Notes: generated by a model from the sequence alone, not told the origin. A stretch of 14,914 nucleotides of DNA from Bacteroidales bacterium (GCA_029931995.1 JAOZQX010000003.1:1-14914); one strand, 5' to 3'; positions 1 to 5,986 are shown, counted from the first letter of the stretch. Numbers and translations: made by a program.

Positions 1-1
1 A

Positions 2-373
2 ACCGAATCGCGCAATCAATGTAAATCAATGAGTGGCGATGCCTTTGAAGCTTTTATTGGAGCTCTGTATATCGACAAAGGATATAATTTCACCAAGAAG
101 ATTATCATTGAACGTATTATTAATGTTCATTTAGATATTGATGAATTAGCCAATCAGGATGCTAATTTTAAAAGCCTTTTGATAGAATGGGGGCAAAAAA
201 CGAAAAAACTAATTGAATTTAAGGTATTGAAAGAAATTGGCGAAAGTTTTAAAAAACAATACCTTGTTGAAGTTTGTATTGATGAAAAAAACATAGCCCA
301 GGCTCAAGACTTTTCTATAAAAGGAGCCGAGAAACTGGCTGCCGAAAAAGCCTATCAGAAAATTTCCAAATAG
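2..373 (+). CDS. rnc: Ribonuclease III, C-terminal part (5' end outside window)
   Basis: Cleaves double-stranded RNA, notably rRNA precursors, in the cytoplasm. The frame is open from base 2 to a TAG at 371-373, giving 123 visible residues. The segment SMSGDAFEAFIGALYIDKGY (about residues 9-28 of the fragment) matches the last catalytic helix of the RNase III domain, including the Asp and Glu of the second acidic cluster. It is followed by a double-stranded RNA-binding domain (from NFKSLLIEWGQK to GAEKLAAEKAYQKI) with the usual closing helix. The ATG at 29 is internal to the catalytic domain, so it is not the start; the gene begins upstream of the window. In Bacteroidota this gene usually follows acpP and fabF, which cannot be seen here. 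The identification is firm; only about half of the protein is visible. Confidence 0.93.
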   Translation, partial: TESRNQCKSMSGDAFEAFIGALYIDKGYNFTKKIIIERIINVHLDIDELANQDANFKSLLIEWGQKTKKLIEFKVLKEIGESFKKQYLVEVCIDEKNIAQAQDFSIKGAEKLAAEKAYQKISK

Positions 374-466
374 CAAAACACAATATTAAATAAATTTCTA
401 CGACTGATTTTTCAGATTTCAAATTGTTTGGATATTAAAATTTGGTTTTTATTTGTTATTTGAAAA

Positions 467-499
467 TTGTTATTTGTGATTTTAAGATTTGTACCTTTA
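467..499 (+). promoter_or_regulatory. Putative Bacteroidota promoter for the IPExxxVDY gene
   Basis: TACCTTTA at 492-499 resembles the Bacteroidota -7 element (TAnnTTTG, last base differs), with a TTG at 467-469 some 22 bases upstream as a possible -33 element. A 10-bp direct repeat, TTGTTATTTG, occurs at 453-462 and 467-476, a 14-base period overlapping the -33 region. Transcription would begin within a few bases of the ATG at 507. The spacing is slightly long, so the call is tentative. Confidence 0.35.
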
Positions 500-506
500 C
501 AATACC

Positions 507-968
507 ATGGTAAAGAAGCTGAGTTTAGATATTGATTATACAGCAGAATTTTCTTTTATTGGCATCTCCTGCCACTTAAAAGATTACCGTCTTAGCTTTT
601 TTATCAATCAAGAATGTGGATTAAACCTTCGAAGAATTGAAGATTTTATGCAGGAGGATGAACAAAAGCAATCGATTACTTACCCTCTGTTTTACTATAA
701 ATGCCCTGAAACAAATAATAATTTCTGTTTGATTTCAAACCATCATTCGGAGAAAAAATTAATCCCGGCCTTAAAGCAATTTGATTATTTTTTATTGATA
801 CAAAACAACCTGCCCCCGAATAAAAAAAAGAATTTAATTTCAAATCTTAAAAAAATTAAAAACCTTTTGGCTGTTTACGAAATTGAATTTAGCAAGCTTA
901 AAAACATCAATCAGTTATTGGTTGATCTCGAACTGCAATTAATTGAAAACCTAAAATCTCACGCATAA
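507..968 (+). CDS. IPExxxVDY family protein
   Basis: A small soluble protein of 153 residues beginning MVKKLSLDIDYTAEF. It matches the IPExxxVDY family of Bacteroidota, whose members share an N-terminal block of the type 'L..IGISCHLKDYRLSFFIN...G.NLRR' (here residues about 17-42). The biochemical function of the family is not known. The ATG at 507 is chosen over an in-frame TTG at 489 because the family starts with a short MxKKxxLD segment and the TTG overlaps the putative promoter box. No signal peptide or membrane segment is visible. It lies 133 bases after rnc, on the same strand, a pairing seen repeatedly in Bacteroidota, and converges on pheS with only about 30 bases between. The stop codon overlaps the A-run that forms the U-tract of the pheS terminator on the other strand. 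Confidence 0.8.
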   Translation: MVKKLSLDIDYTAEFSFIGISCHLKDYRLSFFINQECGLNLRRIEDFMQEDEQKQSITYPLFYYKCPETNNNFCLISNHHSEKKLIPALKQFDYFLLIQNNLPPNKKKNLISNLKKIKNLLAVYEIEFSKLKNINQLLVDLELQLIENLKSHA

Positions 969-992
969 AAAAAGCCCCAATAAATTGAGGCT
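967..992 (-). terminator. Rho-independent terminator of the tdk/cyclophilin/pheS side
   Basis: Read on the minus strand, AGCCTCAA (992-985), a four-base loop and TTGGGGCT (980-973) form an 8-bp stem with one G-U pair, followed by an unbroken U-run (T at 972-967). On the plus strand the same position becomes an A-C mismatch and the tail is weaker, so the signal is polarised toward pheS transcription. It starts only a few bases after the pheS stop. Confidence 0.85.
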
Positions 993-997
993 ATATT

Positions 998-2020
998 TTA
1001 AAGAGCAGATTTAAACTGCTTCAAAAATCGCTTATCATTTTCAAAAAACAGCCGGATATCATCAATTTGATATTTCAACATAGTGATACGTTCAATGCCC
1101 ATTCCAAAGGCAAATCCCGTATATTCTTTGCTGTCAATTCCACAATTTTCTAATACGTTCGGGTCAACCATTCCACAACCAAGGATTTCTACCCATCCAG
1201 TATATTTACAAATATTACAACCTTTTCCACCACAAATATTACATGAAATATCCATTTCAGCAGAAGGCTCAGTAAACGGAAAATAAGAAGGGCGAAGACG
1301 AATTTTTGTATGTTCACCAAAAAGCTCGCGGGCAAAATAAATCAGTGTTTGTTTTAAATCGGCAAACGAAACATTTTTATTAATATATAAGCCCTCAACC
1401 TGATGGAAAATACAATGCGCACGTGCCGAAATAGCCTCATTACGAAAAACCCTACCCGGAGAAATTGTCCGAATGGGTGGTTGAGTATTTTCCATAACCC
1501 GTACTTGCACCGAAGAAGTATGTGTACGAAGAGCTAAGTCAGGATTTTTCTCAATAAAAAAAGTATCCTGCATGTCGCGGGCCGGATGCTCCTCGGGAAA
1601 ATTTAAAGCAGTAAAATTGTGAAAATCATCTTCAATTTCGGGGCCTTCGGAAACCGTAAATCCAATGCGAGCGAAAATATCAATAATTTTATTCCTTACA
1701 ATTGACAAAGGATGGCGACTGCCTAATTCTTCAAAATCAACCGGCAGGGTTAAATCCCCAACTTTTTGATCATCGGTAGCCTTATCTTCAATTTGCGACT
1801 GTAAATCGTTAAATTTTTCCTGAGCCTTATTTTTCAACGAATTCAGCGCCTGACCAACTTCTTTACGTAAGTCTGGAGCCACTAATTTAAAATCGCCAAA
1901 AAGCGAAGGAATCAGTCCCTTTTTGCTCAAATACTTCAAACGATATTGCTCAAGTTCTTCCTTTTTTTCCGTCCTGAATTCAGCAATTTCGTTTAATAAT
2001 TTATCTATTTTTTCTTTCAT
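998..2020 (-). CDS. pheS: Phenylalanine--tRNA ligase alpha subunit
   Basis: Catalytic subunit of the (alpha-beta)2 enzyme that charges tRNA-Phe with phenylalanine in the cytoplasm; the beta subunit (pheT) is not in the window, so the two genes are unlinked here. The 340-residue length is normal. Residues 1 to about 85 form the tRNA-contacting coiled coil. The class II catalytic core follows, with the segment GSRHPLSIVRNKI near residue 100, motif 2 at PGRVFRNEAISARAHCIFHQ (188-207) and motif 3 at GFAFGMGIERITML (302-315). Four cysteines, C260, C263, C268 and C271, form a CxxC-x4-CxxC cluster that could bind metal. The start codon lies 3 bases after the stop of the upstream cyclophilin gene, so the two are almost certainly co-transcribed. 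A terminator follows directly. Confidence 0.97.
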   Translation of the reverse strand: MKEKIDKLLNEIAEFRTEKKEELEQYRLKYLSKKGLIPSLFGDFKLVAPDLRKEVGQALNSLKNKAQEKFNDLQSQIEDKATDDQKVGDLTLPVDFEELGSRHPLSIVRNKIIDIFARIGFTVSEGPEIEDDFHNFTALNFPEEHPARDMQDTFFIEKNPDLALRTHTSSVQVRVMENTQPPIRTISPGRVFRNEAISARAHCIFHQVEGLYINKNVSFADLKQTLIYFARELFGEHTKIRLRPSYFPFTEPSAEMDISCNICGGKGCNICKYTGWVEILGCGMVDPNVLENCGIDSKEYTGFAFGMGIERITMLKYQIDDIRLFFENDKRFLKQFKSAL

Positions 2021-2023
2021 TTC

Positions 2024-2671
2024 TTATTTAATACGTATCGTCATTAAAACGTCATTAACAGGAACATCGCGCATACCTTTTTTGACAGTTGTTTCAACCG
2101 CAGCAATTTTATCCACAACATCCATACCTTCCACTACTTCACCAAAAACGGTATAAGCACCATCTAAATGAGGAGTACCCCCAACGGTCCGATAAACTTC
2201 TTTATGTTCTTCTGGAATTTCATAACTTGAACGTGCTTCGGCGGCAACAATTTCGCTATCTGTAAATATACGTCCTTGAGTAATATAAAATTGAGAACTT
2301 GATGAACGTCGTTCGGGGTTCACATCATCACCCATACGAGCAGCAGCTAAAACCCCTTTTTTATGAAAATATTGAGGGAGAATTTCAGCTTCGATAGTAT
2401 ATCCTGGATCACCTTCACCATTGGCACTGCCACCACCTTGAATCATAAAATTTTGTATCACTCTATGAAAAGGAGAATCATCAAACCAACCTTCATTAAT
2501 TAATTTTATAAAATTATCCCGATGTAAAGGAGTGTCATCATAAAGTTTTATAACAATTTCCCCATAATCGGTTGAAATTTCAATCATAGTTCCATCATTC
2601 GATTTTGGAGTGTTACACGAATTAAATACAACAGCAGTCAATAATACAAAGGCAATAAATAATTTTTTCAT
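2024..2671 (-). CDS. Cyclophilin-type peptidylprolyl isomerase, lipoprotein
   Basis: A cis-trans prolyl isomerase predicted to act in the periplasm, attached to a membrane by lipid. The ATG at 2671 is preferred over in-frame ATGs upstream because it gives a clean lipoprotein signal peptide: MKKLFIAFVLLTAVVFNSC, with C19 as the lipidated residue. The cyclophilin fold follows: FHRVIQNFMIQGGG (residues 68-81) holds the catalytic Arg70 and the Phe-Met-x-Gln substrate pocket, SSQFYI lies at 125-130 and LDGAYTVFG at 169-177. An insertion rich in charged residues (about 135-165) separates the last two blocks, as in other Bacteroidota cyclophilins. The protein has 215 residues. It is transcribed with pheS (3-base gap), a functionally odd but common pairing. 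Its substrates are unknown; a general role in outer-membrane or secreted protein folding is inferred. Confidence 0.9.
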   Translation of the reverse strand: MKKLFIAFVLLTAVVFNSCNTPKSNDGTMIEISTDYGEIVIKLYDDTPLHRDNFIKLINEGWFDDSPFHRVIQNFMIQGGGSANGEGDPGYTIEAEILPQYFHKKGVLAAARMGDDVNPERRSSSSQFYITQGRIFTDSEIVAAEARSSYEIPEEHKEVYRTVGGTPHLDGAYTVFGEVVEGMDVVDKIAAVETTVKKGMRDVPVNDVLMTIRIK

Positions 2672-2677
2672 GTGTGT

Positions 2678-2685
2678 AAAATTTA
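2678..2685 (-). promoter_or_regulatory. Possible -7 element upstream of the cyclophilin gene
   Basis: The minus strand reads TAAATTTT ending six bases before the ATG at 2671, one base different from TAnnTTTG. If used, transcription would begin at or very near the start codon. No convincing -33 partner was found, and co-transcription from tdk is possible. Confidence 0.25.
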
Positions 2686-2792
2686 TTTTAAAAGCTTGCA
2701 TGGAACTTACCATGATTAAGCAATACAATTCTTAATAGCTTGCAATATTACTAAATAAAAGAGAATTATAGAAGAATTTGAGCCCTAAGATT

Positions 2793-3365
2793 TTAGCGGG
2801 CTTCAACATAACAACTTCGGCAAAGTGGTTCATAGCTCTCCTTTTCACCCAAAACAACAAGGCTGTCGTCACGAATAATGCGATGTGAATATTGAGCCAA
2901 ATTTCCGCACTTCATGCAAATAGCATGAACTTTAGTAACATATTCGGCAATGGCCATTAAACCCGGCAGGGGGCCAAAAGGTTTTCCAAGATAATCCATA
3001 TCCAGTCCGGCCACAACAACCCGAAAGCCTCGATTAGCAAGCTCATTACATACCGAAATTAATTCCATATCGAAAAACTGAGCTTCATCAATTCCTACAA
3101 CATCTGCATCAATATCGTACAACAATATTTGAGAAGCTGCCTGAACGGGCGTACATTGTACCGCGTTCTCATCGTGCGATACTACATCTCCTTCGGCATA
3201 ACGTGTATCAACCTGAGGTTTAAAAATCTCAACCTTTTGTTTGGCAATTCTGGCTCGATTTAAGCGACGAATTAACTCCTCGGTTTTACCCGAAAACATT
3301 GATCCACAGATAACTTCGATGTATCCTGAACGTTTTGACGAATGTGAGGTTTTTTCTAGAAACAT
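2793..3365 (-). CDS. tdk: Thymidine kinase (type II)
   Basis: Phosphorylates thymidine to dTMP with ATP in the nucleotide salvage pathway, in the cytoplasm. The 190-residue length is typical of the type II (human TK1-like) family. The P-loop GSMFSGKT is at residues 21-28, the Walker B/active-site block DEAQFF at 93-98, and the lid and substrate region [19 protein letters not shown] at 120-138. Four cysteines in two pairs, C150/C153 and C182/C185, form the structural zinc site. It lies about 120 bases upstream of the cyclophilin gene on the same strand and is divergent from rsmI. A TACAGTTTG sequence just before the start codon resembles a -7 box with one extra spacer base. All key residues are present. 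Confidence 0.96.
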   Translation of the reverse strand: MFLEKTSHSSKRSGYIEVICGSMFSGKTEELIRRLNRARIAKQKVEIFKPQVDTRYAEGDVVSHDENAVQCTPVQAASQILLYDIDADVVGIDEAQFFDMELISVCNELANRGFRVVVAGLDMDYLGKPFGPLPGLMAIAEYVTKVHAICMKCGNLAQYSHRIIRDDSLVVLGEKESYEPLCRSCYVEAR

Positions 3366-3514
3366 TTTTTACAAACTGTAGTGCTAAGTTAATATTTTTT
3401 AGATGCGGGAAGTTTTGAAATCAGGAGGTATTTATTAAAAAAAGCAATTGTTTTATTCACAAGAAAAAATAAAATTCAAAATTATCGGAGGGAACTCACA
3501 TGAAATTATTTTCA

Positions 3515-3522
3515 TAAGTTTG
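3515..3522 (+). promoter_or_regulatory. Putative -7 promoter element for rsmI
   Basis: TAAGTTTG is an exact match to the Bacteroidota -7 consensus TAnnTTTG, 16 bases upstream of the rsmI ATG. No clear TTTG-type -33 element is seen at 19-21 bases upstream. The 170-base divergent intergenic region between tdk and rsmI shows no other structure that I can support. Confidence 0.4.
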
Positions 3523-3538
3523 TATAAAACAATAATTG

Positions 3539-4114
3539 ATGTCAAAATTATTTTTAGTTCCAACCCCTATCGGTAATCTTGAAGATATTACACTTCGGGC
3601 AATACGTGTTTTACAAGAGGCAGATACAATTCTTGCAGAAGATACACGGAAAACAGGAATTCTGCTGAAACACCTGGAAATTAAAAATAAATTAAACTCT
3701 TATCACCAGCATAACGAACATAAAATCACGTCCTCAATTGTTGAGCGAATTCAAGCTGGGGAAAGCATGGCTTTGGTGACTGACGCAGGAACCCCGGCCA
3801 TATCCGACCCCGGATATTTTTTAGTTCGCGAATGCATTGCCAATGATGTTGAAGTAGAATGCCTACCCGGGGCAACTGCTTTTATCCCAGCGCTGGTAAA
3901 CTCTGGTTTACCTGCCGATCACTTTATTTTTGAGGGGTTTTTACCTGCAAAAAAAGGTCGTAATAGTAAATTAAATTCTTTGGTCGATCAAACGTATACA
4001 ATGGTTTTTTACGAATCGCCTCATCGTCTTTTAAAAACCCTTGAACAATTTAAAAAGCTTTTTGGCGAAGAAAGAAAAGCATGTGTTTGCAGAGAATTAA
4101 CAAAAATCCATTAA
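3539..4114 (+). CDS. rsmI: 16S rRNA (cytidine-2'-O)-methyltransferase RsmI, truncated by premature stop
   Basis: RsmI uses S-adenosylmethionine to methylate the 2'-O of C1402 of 16S rRNA in the decoding centre. The 191 residues show the class III (tetrapyrrole-type) methyltransferase fold: VPTPIGNLEDITLRA (7-21), AEDTRKTGILL (33-43), TDAGTPAISDPG (81-92), LPGATAFIPALVNSGLP (109-125) and FYESPHRL (157-164). The start is the ATG at 3539; an in-frame TTG three bases upstream is less likely. The frame ends at TAA 4112-4114 directly after RELTKIH, exactly where family members continue with EETVRGT and about 30 further residues. Translation past the stop regains that conserved tail in the same frame, so the protein is shortened compared with its relatives. 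Whether it is still active is unknown. Alternatives are a recent nonsense mutation or sequence error. Confidence 0.85.
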   Translation: MSKLFLVPTPIGNLEDITLRAIRVLQEADTILAEDTRKTGILLKHLEIKNKLNSYHQHNEHKITSSIVERIQAGESMALVTDAGTPAISDPGYFLVRECIANDVEVECLPGATAFIPALVNSGLPADHFIFEGFLPAKKGRNSKLNSLVDQTYTMVFYESPHRLLKTLEQFKKLFGEERKACVCRELTKIH

Positions 4115-4210
4115 GAAACAGTAAGAGGAACCATTTCTTAAATTATTAAGTATTTTTCTTCTAAAAAAATAAAAGGAGAAATTGTAATCATTGTTTAAGT
4201 AAAAAAATAA
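4115..4210 (+). pseudogene. rsmI: Detached, stop-interrupted C-terminal tail of rsmI
   Basis: Directly after the rsmI stop, the same frame reads ETVRGTIS, stop, IIKYFSSKKIKGEIVIIV, stop, VKK, stop. This matches the end of RsmI proteins (E-ETVRG-T-x-x-E-L-I ... KGE-I-V-I-V-V-E-G). The stops at 4112-4114, 4139-4141 and 4196-4198 are all TAA, and each falls where relatives usually have glutamate, so each is one G-to-T change from GAA. There is no frameshift up to about 4207. The stretch no longer belongs to an open gene. The assignment rests on remembered family sequence, not on an alignment. Confidence 0.65.
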
Positions 4211-4305
4211 CGACTGTTCACTCTTGTACAACCCCTTAAAAAAACCGAACACTTCCTTAGCAAAATCACAGTTTTAAAGTGCTGACTAGGTGGGCTTTAA
4301 AAAAC

Positions 4306-4321
4306 TGGCACAAATTATGTA
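4306..4321 (+). promoter_or_regulatory. Possible sigma-54 type promoter
   Basis: TGGCAC at 4306-4311 matches the -24 half of the sigma-54 consensus. After the required 10-base spacing from its GG (4307-4308), GT stands at 4319-4320 within ATGTA, an imperfect match to the -12 half (TTGCA). Transcription would start near 4332 and run through the hairpins to the terminator at 4494-4524. The -12 half is degenerate and no activator site was identified. Confidence 0.22.
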
Positions 4322-4372
4322 AATACTTTGACAGCATTAGTGTAATAAATGTACAAGTCATGGGTTTAAAGA

Positions 4373-4427
4373 TTTACAATTTTATCGAAGAAAATAATTG
4401 GCTTTTGATTTGTATTAAAATTGTAAA
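4373..4427. repeat. Inverted repeat, 12-bp perfect arms
   Basis: TTTACAATTTTA at 4373-4384 is the exact reverse complement of TAAAATTGTAAA at 4416-4427, with a 31-base spacer. In RNA this gives a 12-bp, mostly A-U stem. It sits in the gene-free stretch upstream of the terminator at 4494-4524. Confidence 0.8.
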
Positions 4428-4430
4428 GTA

Positions 4431-4463
4431 AGTCACAAAATAATTAATAGGGATTTTGTGATT
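4431..4463. repeat. Inverted repeat, TCACAAAAT / ATTTTGTGA
   Basis: TCACAAAAT at 4433-4441 and ATTTTGTGA at 4453-4461 are exact reverse complements with an 11-base loop. One G-U and one A-U pair extend the stem outward on the plus-strand RNA. It could be a stem of the candidate small RNA or a dyad-type protein-binding site. Confidence 0.75.
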
Positions 4464-4493
4464 ATAATTTTATGTTAGTTAAATATTTGGTGC

Positions 4494-4524
4494 AAAAAAG
4501 TCCTCTTTCAAGAGGGCTTTTTTA
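4494..4524 (+). terminator. Rho-independent terminator
   Basis: AGTCCTCT (4499-4506), a TTCA tetraloop and AGAGGGCT (4511-4518) form an 8-bp stem with one G-U pair, followed by six U (4518-4523). An A-run at 4494-4499 can extend the stem against the U-run. On the minus strand the G-U pair becomes an A-C mismatch, so the terminator points in the plus direction. It insulates the Nudix gene from transcription coming from rsmI or the candidate RNA. Confidence 0.88.
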
Positions 4525-4533
4525 TTTTAATCG

Positions 4534-4541
4534 TAATTTTG
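4534..4541 (+). promoter_or_regulatory. Putative -7 promoter element for the Nudix gene
   Basis: TAATTTTG matches TAnnTTTG exactly and ends one base before the first of two consecutive ATG codons (4543 and 4546). It lies just after the terminator, where a new promoter is expected. Transcription would begin at or inside the start codons, suggesting a leaderless message from the second ATG. No good -33 element is visible; a TTTC at 4506-4509 is 24 bases away. Confidence 0.4.
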
Positions 4542-4542
4542 A

Positions 4543-4986
4543 ATGATGAACTTCACTTATAAATATCCCCGACCATCTGTAACTGTAGATATAATTATTT
4601 TTAAACTAAACAATCCTGTTCAGGTTTTACTGATTGAGCGCAAACACCCTCCTTTTCAAAATACATGGGCTTTTCCGGGTGGGTTTGTCGACGAAAATGA
4701 GCCTCTTGAAAAAGCAGCCATCCGTGAATTGACAGAAGAAACCGGCTTAAAAAATATTAACTTAAAGCAACTGCATGCCTTTGGTGATCCGGGGCGCGAC
4801 CCTCGGGGACATACTGTTTCCATAGTTTTTTGGGGAGTACTAAAAGAAGAGGTTATATTATTGGCAGGAGATGACGCTTCGAAAGCAGAGTGGTTTAATA
4901 TTAAAAGTTTACCAGAATTGGCATTCGATCATCAAGAAATTTTAGATTTTGCCCTTAACAAAATTGGCGAGAGTAAAACCATTTAA
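4543..4986 (+). CDS. Nudix hydrolase
   Basis: Hydrolyses a nucleoside diphosphate linked to another moiety, using divalent metal, in the cytoplasm; the substrate cannot be read from the sequence. The 147-residue protein carries a complete Nudix box (GX5EX7REUXEEXGU) from G47 to L69: G47, E53, R61-E62, E65-E66 and G68 are all present. The surrounding pattern, YPRPSVTVDIIIF at the start and WAFPGGFVDENE before the box, resembles the ADP-ribose pyrophosphatase-like group of Bacteroidota, but no C-terminal winged helix of the NrtR regulator type is present. Two adjacent ATGs (4543, 4546) are possible starts; the promoter box directly upstream slightly favours the second. It ends abutting the stop codon of the convergent LuxE-like gene, with no bases between the two stops. 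Confidence 0.92.
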   Translation: MMNFTYKYPRPSVTVDIIIFKLNNPVQVLLIERKHPPFQNTWAFPGGFVDENEPLEKAAIRELTEETGLKNINLKQLHAFGDPGRDPRGHTVSIVFWGVLKEEVILLAGDDASKAEWFNIKSLPELAFDHQEILDFALNKIGESKTI

Positions 4987-5979
4987 CTATTGAACAAGTA
5001 AATTACAGCCTCGAATATCACTGGTATCAAAACGGCCAAGTACCTCAAACGACCCATCAGCAAATTTCCTTCCTAAATCTTGTGTCATAATAAATGAGCA
5101 ACTATAAATATTCGCCAAATCAATAATATTAATTCCCCCGCTTTGCTCATCGGGTAAAAGACAAAACGGATCATTCGCATCTCGAATCAAAATTTTCATC
5201 CATGGCAGAGTTTTGAAAATCCCCTGACCTAATGAATAAGCTTGAGAAAGCAATTCTGTCATTCCGTATTCAGAATAAATTTCTCTCACACTCAATTTTT
5301 CACACAAAAATTGATGCAATTCCTCCCTTATCATTTCTTTACGCTTTCCTTTCATTCCGCCCGTTTCCATAACAATAAGGTTGGGGTGATTTATTTTATA
5401 ATTTTCGGCTAAATCCAATAGAGCATAAGTAACTCCCAATAATAGAATTTTTTGGGATTCCAGTTCGGGAGAATGAATCAGGTCAGCCAATTCACCTAAA
5501 TTATGCAAAAAAAATCCACTTTTATTATTTCCCGATAATTGAATAAGTTTATCGGCCATGTATATTAAACTCGAACCTTCACGCTCCAAATAAGAGGGAA
5601 GCAAGGCTAGAATACAATAATCCTCAACGGCACCAAAAAAATGCCTAAACCCTCTTAAAAAACTTTCTTCATACAAACTCAAATCAGCTACAAAATGTTT
5701 ACTGGGAATCATCCCGGTTGTACCGCTACTACTGAAAATAAGCTCAGAATTTCTGCCCTCTAAAATCACATCATGAGTTTTAAAAAATTCAATCGGCAAA
5801 AAAGGGATGTCTTTGATAGAATTGATTTTTTGCGGATCAATTTTTAAGGTTTCAAGGTACTTTTTGTAAATCAAATTATGTTCGGCCTGAATCATAAAGA
5901 CCTCCAAAGCAATTTGATGAAATGTAGTTTCATCTTTGATTTGAAAAATTTGCTCTGATAAATTCTTTATCTTTTCCAT
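4987..5979 (-). CDS. LuxE/acyl-protein synthetase-like (AMP-forming fold) protein
   Basis: A 330-residue soluble protein of the acyl-protein synthetase/LuxE family, part of the adenylate-forming superfamily. In luminous bacteria LuxE activates fatty acids for the fatty acid reductase; that pathway is not seen here, so the acyl substrate and partner are unknown. The nucleotide-binding loop is SSSGTTG at residues 83-89, preceded by the family block IKDIPFLPIEFFKTHDV (55-71). Later blocks are METGGMKGKRKEMIREEL (204-221) and EIYSEYGMTELLSQAY (233-248), the latter equivalent to the YGxTE motif of adenylating enzymes. The C-terminal end, GRFDTSDIRGCNLLVQ, is also typical. It stands alone between a convergent Nudix gene and divergent mrdA. 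A TAAATTTG box lies seven bases before the ATG. Confidence 0.85.
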   Translation of the reverse strand: MEKIKNLSEQIFQIKDETTFHQIALEVFMIQAEHNLIYKKYLETLKIDPQKINSIKDIPFLPIEFFKTHDVILEGRNSELIFSSSGTTGMIPSKHFVADLSLYEESFLRGFRHFFGAVEDYCILALLPSYLEREGSSLIYMADKLIQLSGNNKSGFFLHNLGELADLIHSPELESQKILLLGVTYALLDLAENYKINHPNLIVMETGGMKGKRKEMIREELHQFLCEKLSVREIYSEYGMTELLSQAYSLGQGIFKTLPWMKILIRDANDPFCLLPDEQSGGINIIDLANIYSCSFIMTQDLGRKFADGSFEVLGRFDTSDIRGCNLLVQ

Positions 5980-5986
5980 AATTACA

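Larger units (their letters stand above)
4332..4524 (+). ncRNA. Candidate structured small RNA
   Basis: The 330 bases between the rsmI remnant and the Nudix gene hold no protein frame that I can support, but they contain successive inverted repeats: 12-bp arms at 4373-4384/4416-4427, and 9-bp arms (11 with flanking G-U and A-U pairs) at 4433-4441/4453-4461. They are closed by a strong plus-strand terminator at 4494-4524. An additional imperfect repeat lies upstream at 4270-4279/4294-4305. A plus-strand terminator 380 bases after the rsmI stop implies a transcript of its own or a long structured 3' UTR. The 5' end given is a guess from the possible promoter at 4306-4321. It matches no RNA family I recognise. 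Confidence 0.35.

Noticed and set aside
374..506. Small RNA or terminator between rnc and the IPExxxVDY gene
   Set aside because: No GC-containing stem with a U-tract was seen; only A/T-rich sequence and the short direct repeat.
4112..4198. TAA reassigned to glutamate
   Set aside because: Many other genes here end properly at TAA with terminators or neighbouring starts directly after (for example IPExxxVDY at 966-968 and rodA at 9179-9181), and glutamate is encoded by GAA throughout, so a general recoding is untenable.
4211..4542. tRNA, 6S RNA or transposon remnant in the gene-free stretch
   Set aside because: No cloverleaf, no pairing of the two ends of the region as in 6S RNA, and no flanking target-site duplication or transposase fragment were found.
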